From: Myxocyprinus asiaticus
Taxonomy: Eukaryota > Chordata > Actinopteri > Cypriniformes > Catostomidae
Length of the DNA stretch: 64,000 nucleotides
Assembly: GCF_019703515.2 (NCBI RefSeq)
Contig: NC_059382.1
Coordinates: 13,619,001-13,683,000 of the forward strand
Reading direction: 5' to 3'
Below, in pieces: positions 1-11,480 of the stretch. The notes under the pieces were generated by a model. That model searched no databases, had not been told where the DNA came from, and saw nothing but the letters and a program-made list of their open reading frames with translations. Numbering within the stretch: position 1 is the first letter of the stretch; the number at the start of each line of letters is the position of its first letter. Position numbers and translations under genes: made by a program.

Positions 1-1955
1 GTTGGTGTAATTTATTCTGGAGTATAGCTGGGATGATGGTGTTGAAAGCCGAACTGAAGTCCACAAAAAGGATCCTTGCATATGTACCTGGTCTGTCCAG
101 ATGTTGCAGGATATGATGCAATCCCATGTTGACTGCATCATCCACAGACCTGTTTGCTTGATAAGCAAATTGAAGGGGATCTAGAAAGGGTCCAGTGATG
201 TTCTTCAGGTGGGCCAACACCAGTCTCTCAAATGATTTCATGACCACAGACGTCAGGGCGACAGGTCTGTAGTCATTAATTCTTGTGATTTTTGGTTTCT
301 TTGGGACAGGAATAATGATTGAGCATTTGAAGCAGAATGGGACTTCACACTGCTTCAGTGATCTATTGAAGATCTGTGTGAAGATGGGGGCCAGCTGGTT
401 AGCACAGGATCGAAGACACGCTGGTGAGACGCCATCTGGGCCTGAAGCTTTCCTCGTCTTCTGTTTCCGAATGCCGCGGCTCACATCATCTTCACTGATC
501 TTAATGCAGGTTGAACAGCAGGAGGGGGAGGAGGGGGGTTGCAGGAGGTGTTGGTGTTTGTGTGAAGTGAAGATCAGAGTGGGTGTGGGGTGTGAGATTG
601 GGCCTTTCAAATCTGCAGTAGAACACATTCAGGTCGTCAGTCAGTTATTGGTCCAGCACAGGGTTGGGGGTAGGAGTCTTGTAATTTGTGAGTGTTTCAT
701 GCCACTCCACACTGATGCAGGGTCGTTAGATGAAAACTTGTTTTTCAGCCTCTCAGAGTATCTTCTTTTAGCCACTCTGATTTCCTTGTTCAGTGTGTTC
801 CTGGCCTGATTGTACAAGACTTTATCCCCACCCCTGCAAGCATCCTCTTTGGCCTGACGAAGCTGCCTGAGTTCTGCTGTAAACCACGGTTTGTCATTGT
901 TGAACTTTAAATAAGTCCTAGTAGGAATGCACATATCCTCACAGAAACTGATATATGATGTAACAGTATCTGTGAGCTCGTCCATGTCTGTGGTTGCAGC
1001 CTCAAAAACACTCCAATCCCTGCAATCGAAGCAGGCTTGTAGTTCCCGCTCTGCTTCATTGGTCAATCTCTTTACAGTCCCTACTACTGGCTTGGTTGAT
1101 TTTAATTTCTGCCTATAGGTTGGAAGAAGATGAACCAGACAGTGATCAGAGAGTCCCAAAGCTGCTCTAGGGACAGAGCGATATGCATCCTTTATTGTTG
1201 TGTAGCAATGATCCAATATGTTCCTGTCTCTGGTGGGGCATGTAATGTGCTGTTTGTATTTGGGCAGTTCACGTGTGAGATTTGCTTTGTTAAATCCCCA
1301 AGAATAATAATAACTGAGTCCGGGTATTGTTGTTCTGTGTCTGTGATTTGATCAGCCAGCTGTTGCAGCGCCGCATTCAAACACGCGCTTCCAAATTAGG
1401 ACAGCACATCCTCTTTAACGTTGTTACATCTGTACACCAACTTTCATTGATGTAAAAGCATGTTCCACCGCCTCTCGTTTTCCCCGTTAACTCCGCGATG
1501 CAATCCACTCTGAACAGCTGGAAGCCTGGCAGATGTAACGTGCTGTCCGGAATGGCTTCAATCAGCCAGGTTTCTGTGAAGCACAAGGCAGCAGAGGTTG
1601 AAAAGTCCATGTTTGTGTGGGTGAGGAGATGTAGTTCGTCCATTTTGTTAGGAAGAGAGCAGAGATTCGCAAGATGAATGCTTGGCAGCGTTGTTTGAAA
1701 GGCCCGTCGACGCAGTCGTCTTCCTTGCCTGCGTCTCCTGAACAACAAAGCCGCGCCTCCAACTAAAATGTCTAGCAAAATGTCTGAATATTCACAAACC
1801 GGGAAAAGACTGTCTGGTATAAGCTGTCGAATGTTCATCAGTTCGTCTCTGGTAAAACTGACTGGAAAAAGATTACTAAACACAGGACAAACAAACAAAA
1901 ACAACAAAACAATAAGAGCGCTCCACACTGAGGCGGCCATCCGCGACGCCATCAT
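1..1955 (-). mobile_element. Truncated APE-type LINE (L2/Rex1-like), endonuclease plus start of reverse transcriptase
   Basis: The minus strand reads as a non-LTR retrotransposon. A protein start at 1955 has a hydrophobic N-terminus and an arginine-rich stretch, then an apurinic-endonuclease-like domain (motifs near LCFTETWL and RGGGTCFYI) to 1377. A second piece (1380-1192) holds the end of the nuclease domain (IIILGD). A third (1216-641) holds the nuclease-RT linker (DHCLVHLLP, KPWFTAELRQLRQAKEDA). From 640 down to 1 the same strand has RT finger-region coding (around ILFVDFSSAFN) in broken frames. The element runs off the left window edge, so its 3' end is unseen. Frameshifts near 1380, 1200 and 640, and an apparent loss of about 25 codons near 1380 compared with my memory of the family, make it a dead copy. 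The clade is not certain. Confidence 0.85.
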
Positions 1956-2644
1956 GTTGTATATTAATGCTGAAGTTGTTAGTTTAAAGCCATTTAAAGC
2001 TATTTCCTAGCTTTAGTAGTGTAGTAGTAATACGAGCGATCACGGAGCGCTGTTGAATATAAATACTGAGTGACACGGACTCACTTCACATCACCAGCTG
2101 GCTCATATTACACACAAAAATGGCTTTTGCCTCCACCTGCTGGCTAAAATATGTAATGTCACAATATTAAATGTAAAGAGACAGCTCTTAACACATCTGT
2201 ACTGCTCTTACACTTTAGTTTAGAATGGCACGAACACAAGTTGAGTGAAACACAGTGAAGCGTCCGAGCGCTGATGTTGTGAGACATCAATACTCATGGA
2301 ATGTTTCTCGTCCAATCAGATTCGAGGACCGGAGCTAACTGTTGTATATTATTGCTTAAAACAATAACTGTAGCAAAGTTTAAGCAGAGCTCGCTTCTAA
2401 GTGACCAACCCTCGTATAGCGTCACGTGACTCTAAAAATATGTTCTTTGATCATAATCTTGACCAACAGTTTTTTAGTTTTTGGTCTTTCCCCTTTCAAG
2501 AAGTTAGGAGCTGTACTTTTATGCAGCTTGTTTACATAGAAAATAGCTGCCCAGGTTACCCGGAAGTGTGCCAAAGATGGCAGCGGAATGGACTGACTTG
2601 CCATGAAAGACACTTTGAGAAAAATCAACCAACAAATGGCCCAA
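1956..2644. other. Gene-free stretch; probable LINE 5' leader plus a dispersed repeat
   Basis: About 1956-2110 is probably the 5' untranslated part of the minus-strand LINE, by position only. The stretch 2440-2620 is related to 13064-13200: both carry CATAATCTTGACCAAC, then GGTCTTTCCCC, then AAAGATGGC and GACTTGC, in the same order. That makes it a dispersed repeat of unknown class. No reading frame here is supported. Confidence 0.5.
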
Positions 2645-2872
2645 TGTAACACATCAATGGAAAGGAGGTGGCGAGAACCGGCTTGATAATATAAATAATA
2701 TTTAATTAAATAAAAAGACACACAAACACATACAAGGCAGCTGCCCATAATTCTCTCTCTCTCTCGAGCTGCCGTCTTCGGTCGCCTTTATCCCTCGCTC
2801 GCCCCATCAGGCTGATTGGGGTCCGGGCGTCCGTCATTCTGCCCGGCCCCACTCTCCTCCGCGCTACACTCC
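2645..2872 (-). repeat. 3' LTR of the TRIM-like element
   Basis: Direct repeat partner of 3402-3637, at about 96 percent identity by eye. Its outer dinucleotide on the minus strand is GG rather than TG. The preceding polypurine tract (GCAGGGAGG) is short. Confidence 0.8.
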
Positions 2873-3401
2873 TCCCTGCATTGCCTTTGGCCGGGGAGCC
2901 CGCGGCATGACATACACCCCCCCCCCCCCGGGGTGGGGGGCGTGCCTTGCGCCTCACCTGCCGGCAAGTCATCCCCGCCTTCCTCGACCTGGGAGGAGAC
3001 AGGAGGGGAAAACAAAACAAAAACAAACAAAAAAAAGGCGAGGGAAAGGCCAACACAGAGCGACAGCGCGAGAGAGAGACGAGAGAGAGAAAAAGCTCAC
3101 TCACTGGTTCTCTGATGCACCGTCGCGTGGTCCCCGATCACTCCTCCACCCTCTCGGGTGGACGACAGCCGCTCCTCCCCGGGCGGACCGGAGTCAAACC
3201 TCCGACCCCCAGCGGACAGAACGCCCCACCGCTTTTCTGGCGGCACGTGGGGACACCCCTCCGCCCCTGCCAGCGACTCCATTGCTCAAGGCAGTAGGGG
3301 AGTCCCTCCTCGTCTTGTGAACGGCAGCGGTTCCCTGGGTGGACAGCAGTGTGAGGACTCTACGACGGGCATCCCTCCTCCCTCCCGGGTTTCGGCACCA
3401 A

Positions 3402-3637
3402 TGTAACACATCAATGGAAAGGAGGCGGCGAGAACTGGCTTGATAATATAAATAATATTTTATTAAATAAAAAGACACACAAACACATACAGGGCAGCTG
3501 CCCATAATTCTCTCTCTCTCTCTCTCTCTCGAGCTGCCGTCTTCGGTCGCCTTTATCCCTCGCTCGCCTCATCAGGCTGATTGGGGTCCGGGCGTCCATC
3601 ATTCTGCCCGGCCCCGCCCTCCTCCGCGCTACACTCA
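3402..3637 (-). repeat. 5' LTR of the TRIM-like element
   Basis: On the minus strand it begins TGAG and ends TTACA, one base before the tRNA-Phe primer site. The (CT)n run is four repeats longer than in the other LTR. Confidence 0.8.
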
Positions 3638-4356
3638 TAGTTGATTAAAATAATTTTAATATTGAAAAATGGCATATTAAAGGTTTTAAAAAAATAAAGA
3701 TGGTTAACCTAGTTAACAGAAGTTTGCATTAAACTCCAAACTTAAACTCCTTTGTATTCTGTGTGAAAAGATGCATCCATCCAGAATGTGTATGAACTGC
3801 CTGTTCCTCTCACACCGCAAATTGATTCTGGAATCATGAAGTATGGATGCTCATTGCATCATCAATGGCCTATAGTAACAGCCGGCACAAAACAAGATCA
3901 GAGTGTCACACAAGGGCAAAACCTCAGCTCTGAAAATATCCACTTTGGCAGAATGGGACAAAGGTCAAATTTTTGTGTACATGTGAAGCAAGCATATCCT
4001 GTTTCCTCTTAAAAGTGACAGGAAATTATATTAACTGTATTCACTGTGGAACGACACCACTGACTGTGATGCCCGAGTCTCTCTCTCTAGCGCTAGTTCT
4101 CTCTTTCTCAGTCAGCTGAACTGGCTGTTTCGATGGAAAGGGGGAGGCGTCCCACTGCAGACAGTCAAGAGCAAGCTGAAATCGCTGACAGCATAGTATA
4201 AGCAGCTGAGAGCCAAAGCACAACAGGAAACCAGGGCAATGGCTTAGTTTGCCTTTTGTGGAATTAAAATGGAAATCTACAGTACATATATCTGCTTGTT
4301 TTTTGCACATTTCTGTATTTAGCATTGATCCAACTGAGCAGTAATTGTAGAGACAC
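3638..4356. other. Gene-free intronic or intergenic stretch
   Basis: AT-rich non-coding DNA. A minus-strand frame at 4325-4041 has no recognisable domain and I do not call it. There is a short CT-rich run near 4080-4110. Confidence 0.5.
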
Positions 4357-4905
4357 TACCGTTCAAAAGTTTAGGGTCACTTATTCTTTCTTTTATTTAT
4401 TTAAAAAAAAAAAAAAAAAAAAAAAAAATTCACATTTTAGAATAATAGTAAAATCATCATAACTATGGAATAATAGAAATGGAAATATGGGAATTGTGTT
4501 GTGACTTCAAAAAATCCAAAATAAATCAAAACAATGTTATATTTTAGCATCTTCAAAGTGGCCACACTTTGCCTAGATTTTGCAGAAATGTACTCTTGGC
4601 ATTTTCTCAACCAACTTCTTGAGGTATCACCCTGGGATGCTTTTTAAACAGTATTGGAGTTCCCATCTATATGCTGGGCACTTAGTGGCTGCTTTTCTTA
4701 ATTATTCGGTCCAAGTCATCCATTTCAAAAACTTTTTTTTTAAATTACATTTTAGTTTTGTAATTAAATAAATTAATATGTTGGCACAATTATATTTTTG
4801 TCTACAAAACTAATTTCAAACATTTAAGCATACGCCTTCAGATCAAAAGGTTTTTAAGATCATGAGAAACATTTCAGGCAAGTGACCCCAAACTTTTGAA
4901 CGGTA
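4357..4905. mobile_element. Non-autonomous Tc1/mariner-type element
   Basis: Near-perfect terminal inverted repeats: TACCGTTCAAAAGTTT at the left and its complement AAACTTTTGAACGGTA at the right. Both abut a TA, the standard Tc1/mariner target. The 549-bp interior includes a poly(A) run (about 4400-4428) and a stretch resembling the non-coding interior of a common Tc1-like family, with no transposase frame. Confidence 0.8.
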
Positions 4906-6079
4906 ATGTATGTGATCTAGGCACATCTGCACCTGGCACTGTCACAACAAATTGTGAATCCTAAAAAGGTTTGGAAAGCAGCGTAAATCATTAACGGTAC
5001 ATGTCAGCTGGCATCTTTCCAACTGTAAACGCGCATATATAAGATTATATTTATGCTCGTGTACTGAGCAATAGTGTATAGTGTATAGACTATACACACT
5101 TTACATACTGTTTTACAAACACGGCCCAAAGCGACTGCTCTCTCGGCCGTTGTAAGCGTCATTGAGCGGATTTCTTCTGCACCAGACACGCACCGAGAAG
5201 CAGTAAGAAGCGATGCACGAGTCGCGGAAACCATTTGAATTCTCTGGTGCAAGCCTCTATGAAAAACCTCAGTGAGTAAACTAGTTTAAAACCACATTAA
5301 ACGGCCCGATATTCTTAACAACATTTAAAAGATGAACAGGATTTGCTGTGACGTGAAACCGATATAGGTAAATCAGCAGACACACATCACTGCCCTTATA
5401 TTACCATGAATTTAGTATAGTAAAACCAACTGTAGGCCTATTAACTATAGTATTTTAGAAAAAAATATATTCATAATAAATATCATCATAGAACTACTAA
5501 AGTTCTATTAAATATATAATATGCTACATGGGAGTGAGGGAATATCCTTCATTTTTATTGCAACTATGGCAGTTTATAAATGCTTTTTATATATATAGTT
5601 TTTAAATTGTACTACAACAAATGCCATAGTTTGTTTTATAGAAGTCATGTTACATCTAACATTGTCTTGTTACAAAAAACACTGTTAAAACTATAATAAT
5701 ACAAATAAAAGAAAAGAAAAAGAAACTATGGTAAATTTTAAAGGGGCAAATGGAAAATGGAATCAAGGGCTTTAAAAACTGGACCTTTGTGAATTATGGA
5801 CATAGATAGTTTTTCTTCTGTGTAAAATCTGTTCTCTTCTAATGCTCTCTGATTGTAGAAAAATATAACTTTTTTTTTGCTTCCAAGAGATCACAATCGT
5901 ATTTTATCAAACTACACAATGATGACTAAGACATTATAGATATTACAGTTTCATTTTCTGTTAATGCATGATTTTCTGTAAAGCTGCTTTGAAACGATGT
6001 GTGTTGTGAAAGGCGCTATACAAATAAAAATGACGACTTGAATCAAGGTGTTAACTTTTTACCTTTTATAGAAGTTCTA
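4906..6079. other. Mostly featureless stretch with one repeat tail and one candidate exon
   Basis: At 5970-6045 the sequence GTAAAGCTGCTTTGAAAC followed by GCGCTATACAAATAAA is the 3' tail common to several fish retroposons. At 5213-5271 a short start codon-to-splice donor stretch could be a first exon (see findings). The rest is AT-rich and I see nothing else in it. Confidence 0.5.
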
Positions 6080-7122
6080 CAGTGCATTCATACATTATTT
6101 AGACTTCTTCATTTTTTTTCAGCCTTATGCTAAAGTACTATAAATAAATAAAAAATAAAAACAATCACATCAATCTACACTCCATACCCCATAATGACAA
6201 TGCAAAAACCAGATTTTTGGTAACTTTGCAAATTTATTATAAAGATAAAAATTACATAATATTCTGACCCTTTGTTATGATATAAAAATCCTAAAAATAA
6301 ATTCAGTTCAGGAGCATCCCCATTTCTCTGGATCATATTTGAGATGTTTCTACACTTTGATTGGAGTCCACCTGTGGCAAATTCAATTGATTGGACATGA
6401 TTTGGAAAGGCACACACCAATCTATATAAGGTCTCACAGCTGAAAATGCATATCAGAGCAAAAACCAAGCCATGCGGTCAAAGGAACTGCCTGCAGAATT
6501 CAGAGACAAGATTGTGTCGAGGCACAGATCTTGGGAAGGCTACAAAAAAAAAAAAAAAAAATCGGCTGTATTGAAGGTTCCCAAGAGCACAGTGGTCTCC
6601 ATAATTCTTAAATGGAAGTTTGGAACAACCAGAACTCTTCCTAGAGCTGGCCGCCAGGCCAAACTGAGCAATCATGTTGAAGGGCTTTGGTAAGAGAGGT
6701 GACCAAGAACCCGATGGTCACTCTGGTTGAGCTCCAGAGATCATGTATGGAGATGGGAGAAACTTGCAGAAGGACAACCATCACTGCAACACTCCACCGA
6801 TCTGGGCTTTATGGCAGAGTGGCCAGACGGAAGCATTTCCTCAGTGCAAAACACATGAAAGCCCGCTTGGAATTTGCAAAAAAGCACCTAAAATACTCTA
6901 GGACAGTGAGAAACAAAATTCTCTGGTCTGATGAAACTGTCTGGCCTCAATTCCAAGCGTCATGTCTAGAGGAAACCAGGCACCGCTTATCACCTGTGCA
7001 ATACCATCCCAACGGTGAAGCATGGTGGTGGTAGCATCATGCTGTGGGGGTGTTTTTCAGCAGCAGGGACTGGGGAACTGGTCAGGGTTGAAGGAAAGCT
7101 GAACACAGCAAAATACAGAGAA
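6080..7122 (+). pseudogene. Decayed Tc1-like transposon, 3' end lost
   Basis: The 5' end begins TACAGTGCATTC at a TA. Transposase coding starts at 6472 (N-terminal MRSKELPAEFRDKIVSRH, the first helix-turn-helix) and continues through the second DNA-binding region to 6693. It then shifts frame at 6687 and runs to 7034 with the first catalytic segment (ILWSDET). A poly(A) expansion (6546-6559) disrupts the first domain, and about 14 bases are missing just after the first catalytic aspartate. Similarity stops near 7122 within the region before the second catalytic aspartate, so the C-terminal half and the 3' inverted repeat are gone. Not functional. Confidence 0.9.
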
Positions 7123-7651
7123 CTTGGTGGCACTGGTTACTCTCAAAATTTAGTCTGGAGCCCTGTAAATTCTTAAGGACTAGAAATCTAATTATTTTCC
7201 ATGCATTGTAAATGACTTACTCCATGACAGATTCTTTGGACAATTATGTACTGTCCCATGTATCATGAGACGGTCCTCCTTTCATTATCACATTTAATCT
7301 CGGTTTCTCTGACAACCATCTCTACTGCTTCTCTTAGCTACGTGACTACAGTCAAAATCTGTGTCACCAATTTTCAACGCAAAGTCTTATCCTTTCGCTT
7401 CCGTCTTGTCTTACAGCCTGGTTCTCTGACAAGCAATTGTCCTCTTAACTCTCGTCTCTCACTGGAACCTTTACAAAAGTAAACAGTAATCTGAAAACAG
7501 TAATGCTCCTCAAGACAAAAACCTCTCTAAAGGAAAACAAATCATTTAATGAACATACCTCAAGGGAGTTTTTGAATAACAATTAAAACAACATGCATTA
7601 CAAGTTAGAGCTACTGATCTTATGTTAGCAATTCACAATTCATGTAATTTT
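7123..7651. other. Gene-free stretch
   Basis: Non-coding. An open frame at 7246-7482 is low-complexity Ser/Leu/Thr with no domain. I see nothing else. Confidence 0.5.
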
Positions 7652-7950
7652 GGTAACACTTAATAAATTTTTTTTTATTTCTTTAACATTAGTTAATGCA
7701 TTAGGTATCATGAACAAACAATGGACAATATATTTTTTTACAGAATTTATTATTCATAATGTCAGTTAATAAAAATACAATTGTTCATTGTTAGTTCATA
7801 GTGCATTAATGTGCATTAACTAATACAACTTTTGATTTTAAAAATGTATTAGTATATGTTGTAACTAACATTAAGTTCATTAGTTCATGTTAACTATAGT
7901 AACGTTGTTAAATAATGTTAACAAATGGAACCTTTTTGTAAAGTGTTACC
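7652..7950. mobile_element. Palindromic hAT-type MITE (GGTAACACTT family)
   Basis: Inverted ends GGTAACACTT and AAGTGTTACC bound 299 bp whose halves are roughly complementary (TTAGTTAATGCA and GCATTAACTAAT arms). The flanking 8-mers GTAATTTT (7644-7651) and TTAATTTT (7951-7958) match at 7 of 8, consistent with a hAT target duplication. A fragment of the same family is at 52970-53090. Confidence 0.8.
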
Positions 7951-8039
7951 TTAATTTTATTGTGTGGGGCATAAACGTATAACTGCAGCATATAACTTGC
8001 AAAAGTGTGGCAAAGGGAACTTTAAGGAAGTAAACAGGT

Positions 8040-8660
8040 GCCATCAGGCAGCTGGCTATTTGACAGTCCAAAAGACATATTCAGGCAGCATAAAAAGTAA
8101 TCCACACGACTCCAGTTGATCAAATAATGTATTCTGAAGCAAATCGATAGGTTGGTGTAAGAAACAAATCAATAATTAAAACTTTATTAACTTTTAAAAA
8201 ATTGCTTTCTGCCAGCAGTTGACGCATCAATAACGCAAGTGCTATGGCACGTTCATGCAAGAAGTCGGAAGCGTGCTTTGCATACAACAGAGGAACGAAC
8301 GTCACGCGAGAGTTAGTTTATTCCAAACAGCATCCCAGCGCTGGCCGAAAGCAACAATTTAAAGTTAAAAACTTTTTCATTATTGATTTATTTATAACAC
8401 CAGCCTATCGATTTGCTTCAGAAGACATTAATTGATCGACTGGAGTCGTGTGGATTACGTTTATGCTTTTTAAACCGTCAAATAGCCAGCAGCCCGATGG
8501 CAACCGTTTACTTAAATTATAAAGGGCCTACAGAGTTTCAGAATTTTTCTAAAAATCTTAATTTGTGTTCTGCTGAAGAAATACAGTTGTACACATCTGG
8601 GATGGCATAAGGGTAAGTGAATAATTAGAGAATTTTTATTTTTGGGTGAACTATTCCTTT
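8040..8660. mobile_element. Palindromic MITE of the GTTCACCC family, long fold-back
   Basis: The arms at about 8044-8270 and 8290-8515 are inverted copies. Landmarks are GAAGCAAATCGATAGG at 8135 against CCTATCGATTTGCTTC at 8404, and ATCCACACGACTCCAG against CTGGAGTCGTGTGGAT. The right side continues into TTTTGGGTGAACTATTCC (to about 8660), the end shared with the elements at 16326 and 46592. The left terminal segment is missing. Open frames on both strands here are by-products of the palindrome. Confidence 0.75.
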
Positions 8661-10268
8661 AATGAACACGTGCCAATAACATTAGACAACCACAAAGTGT
8701 CCAAATAATTTGCCTTCATTTTGAACACCATATTAATTTATTTTTTTTATCAATTCAAACCCATCAAACTTCTTTTTGTGAAATGCTTCACTTGAAGTAT
8801 TCAAGTGCTTTCTTTAAAATCACTTTTATGTGGTTTGATGTTTGTATCTAATGCAATGGCATTCAGATATTTAGAAGTGGCTCAATTGTCCAAATACTTT
8901 TTGGGCCCACTGTATAGTATACTTGTCGAGCTCAAAAACACACAAGCATACCAAAAGCTTATCAAAATAATGAACAGGCCCTTAGGGAGAGTGCAGAAAA
9001 ATAAACAAAACCAGTAGATGTTTACATGTTTTTCCCTTACAATAGCAAATGAAAGTGGGTATATACAGCTTCAAAGGGCATATATTCCCTTGACCACAGA
9101 AAATCACAACCACAGCTGCTGTGTTAGTTACATATTCCGCTAACATAAAAGTTACACAGACCTGCCATTTTTCACTTAAAGTCTTCTATTGCTAAAAGCA
9201 GAACATCCCCCTCCTGGACCCTTGGCTGGTTTTGCTGCATTAGCCAATGAGGATAATACCATTTGTTGGCTGTCTGGAGACAGCTCTTTCAACACACATA
9301 AATAATGTCACAATTCCCTTAATGCTGAGCACATGTCCATTAATTAACTGCATGGAAACTGTATCCTAGAGGAAAAAAAGTGCTTTTATACGTTAAAGAT
9401 CTGATGGTTTAATTTACTCTACTAAAGAAGCAGACATGAGCAAAAGTATCAAAAGATGACCAAACAAAATGTAGCTGATTAATAGGATTCCTAATAAAAT
9501 GTTTTAACCTAATGAGTAATATCTACTAGCTGTTAACACATTTCTAGAGCATTATCCATTACGATAAAATCAGTATTATCTAATGAAAGACTGCAAACAA
9601 ATGTTAAGGACTGGGGGGACGCAAATAAGTTGTCCACAAATCAGACATTGAAAAACTCAATGCCTATTAGTCAACCACTAATTAAAATACTGGGAGGGGA
9701 TGCATCCCCTTTTAATATATATGGGGGTACGGTCCAGATCAGGGTCAGAAATTAAGCGGGGCTAGGGGCATAAGTGCCAACAATGATGACAAATATGACC
9801 CTGGAGTTCAAAATGAGGGGGCCAGAAATTACCTCATGCCTGACATTTGGTTTCTATAGGTGAAATTACCCACTGTAAAAAACGGACCTCTTGATGACCA
9901 AAACTTAAGTTTTATAATCAGCTTTGGTTCTCATACTGAGACTACATCATCTATATGCACAAAACAAAGACAACAGATAATATTTAAATAAAAGATAATA
10001 GATGTGTTACACTGGGCTGGTTGATACGGTAAATAAGGAACACGAGAGAACATATCAGCGAGAGTTCTCTATCAGCCTTGGAGCTCTGCACAGACCCCTC
10101 AATGCACCGTGACCCTTGAATAATCTGAACTTTGATCTTCCCAAAATACTTGTTTCCTTGGAAACTGACTAATCATTTGACCTGAACATTTTCCAGTACT
10201 AGTTGACCTATTACCCTTTCAAAACAAACTACATATTTGTAGGTTGATATGTAAATGTTACGGACACC
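8661..10268. other. Gene-free stretch
   Basis: Non-coding, AT-rich. 9640-9900 has repeat-like wording (GGGGTACGGTCCAGATCAGGG, then GGGGCTAGGGGCATAAG) that I cannot place in a family. No splice-bounded frame was recognised. Confidence 0.45.
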
Positions 10269-10666
10269 TAGGGATGTGCGATATGCATCATCTACGATAA
10301 TATCTTAATTGTTGTTTAAACGATGAGCGAGCTGACATTAGAGTATGTCACTCACTTTGCAAAAACCAATCAAAAACATGCCTTGAGAGTCCACGCATTC
10401 ACTGTGTGATGTAGCCTAGTAGGATAGACTACTGCATGTGTGCACTGAGGGTGCACGCTTTCACTGACAGCGTGACAGGCCTAAACCAGCCAAGGTACCA
10501 GCACAAAAACACACTCAGCAAACATAGCGGAATCATTCTGGAAAAAAGTTAATATCCTATTAACAAACACATTTTTGAAGGATGCAAAATATCATCTACT
10601 TATCATTATCAACAAAATCCCAGAAAATATAGAGATATAATGTTCTTTCAATATCGCACACCCCTA
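10269..10666. mobile_element. hAT MITE
   Basis: Ends TAGGGATGTGCGATAT and ATATCGCACACCCCTA are inverted. The flanking 8-mers CGGACACC (10261-10268) and CGCGCACC (10667-10674) agree at 6 of 8. At 398 bp it has no transposase. Its end resembles that of the hAT element at 54896. Confidence 0.8.
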
Positions 10667-10778
10667 CGCGCACCTATACTGTTGTCTTGTCAAACACTAT
10701 GTCTGTACACATGTGGTAATCTGTTACGGTCACATTATGTCCAGGACCCTTAAAACACAGAAAATAAATCACAAAAAC

Positions 10779-11200
10779 ACTAAAAGGGATAGTTCACCCA
10801 AAAGTTTTTATTCTGTCATCATTTACTCGCCCTCAGGCTTTCATTCTTCCATAGAACACAAAAGGAGATTTACAGGGATAGTTCACCCAAAATAAAAATT
10901 CTCTCATCATTTACTCACCCTCATGATAAACCAGGTGTGTATGACTTTCTTCACTAGACCACATTTGAAGAAAATTTGAAAAATATCTTAGCTCAGTAGG
11001 TCCTTAAAATGCAAGTGGATGGTGATTTGACTTTTGAAGCTCCAAAAAAAAAAAAAAAAAAAAAAAAAAAAGAAACGTAATCCATACTGACTCCAGCAGT
11101 TAAATTAGTGTCTTCTAAAGCAACACAATTACTTTTAGTGTGAAAAAGATCAATATTTAATTAATTGTTTTAAAATCTACATCATCCTTCTGGTCAGCAG
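10779..11200 (+). mobile_element. Two tandem left halves of the GTTCACCC-family MITE
   Basis: GGGATAGTTCACCCAAAA occurs at about 10787 and again at about 10875 in the same orientation. Each is followed by the family's TCATCATTTACTC segment. The first copy is cut off after about 85 bp. The second continues through a poly(A) run (11047-11071) into the central part. No matching right end is nearby. Confidence 0.7.
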
Positions 11201-11305
11201 CAGTATGCGCAAGTGACATATTTAAAAGTACTTAGGTCTGAGCTTAAATTTTAAAGAACATCTTTAAACACCTCCACCAGATGGCATGGTGACAGGGTAA
11301 CTCAC

Positions 11306-11422
11306 CTTGGTGGTGTCATCATGTGACCGCTGGTAGCGTTTCCAGCGGCAGCCGTAGATCCCGGTCAGACATGACAAACACAGCTGTCTCTCATAGACCT
11401 GTAAGGGTTGGTGCTTCACCAT
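11306..11422 (-). CDS. gdpd5: gdpd5 (GDE2) first coding exon, partial gene
   Basis: The minus strand has ATG at 11422-11420, 39 codons, then a splice donor (AAG followed by GTGAGT) at 11305. The peptide begins MVKHQPLQVYERQLCL and contains CLTGIYGCRWKRYQRSHDD, which I recognise as the conserved cytoplasmic N-terminus of GDPD5/GDE2. That protein is a six-transmembrane glycerophosphodiester phosphodiesterase that sheds GPI-anchored proteins and promotes neuronal differentiation. Cysteines are at 15, 18 and 25. In mammals Cys25 forms the disulfide that peroxiredoxin-1 reduces to activate the enzyme. The membrane and catalytic exons would lie at lower coordinates and I could not find them, so they probably lie outside the window. 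Its position beside serpinh1, in the opposite direction, supports the call. Confidence 0.88.
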
Positions 11423-11480
11423 GCTCCTTCAATCCAGACTCCACTCCACCTCACTATCATCCCACTGACAGCCAAGAACC
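11423..11480 (-). other. gdpd5: gdpd5 5' UTR part of the first coding exon
   Basis: Upstream of the ATG the minus strand has 58 bases bounded by an acceptor (a pyrimidine-rich run, then TATGTGCAG) at plus 11481-11483. Inferred from splice signals only. Confidence 0.6.

Larger units (their letters stand above)
2645..3637 (-). mobile_element. Small non-autonomous LTR retrotransposon (TRIM-like), tRNA-Phe primer site
   Basis: Two direct repeats, 2645-2872 and 3402-3637, differ by about eight substitutions plus the length of a (CT)n tract. They bound a 529-bp interior. Read on the minus strand, the LTR begins TGAGTGTAGC (the 3' copy has one change here), carries GGGATAAAGG and AATAAA signals, and ends TGTTACA. 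Directly after the 5' LTR (plus 3400-3383) lies TGGTGCCGAAACCCGGGA, which is the exact complement of the 18 nt at the CCA end of vertebrate tRNA-Phe, and so a primer-binding site. The interior is GC- and purine-rich and encodes no gag, protease, RT or integrase that I can recognise. It must have moved using enzymes from elsewhere. I found no clear target duplication. Confidence 0.8.

Noticed and set aside
285..809. Plus-strand protein of 174 residues
   Set aside because: Antisense shadow of the LINE reverse transcriptase.
1..11300. Further gdpd5 exons
   Set aside because: I looked on the minus strand for coding like the next GDPD5 segment (WERLWF and following membrane segments) and saw none. 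They probably lie outside the window.
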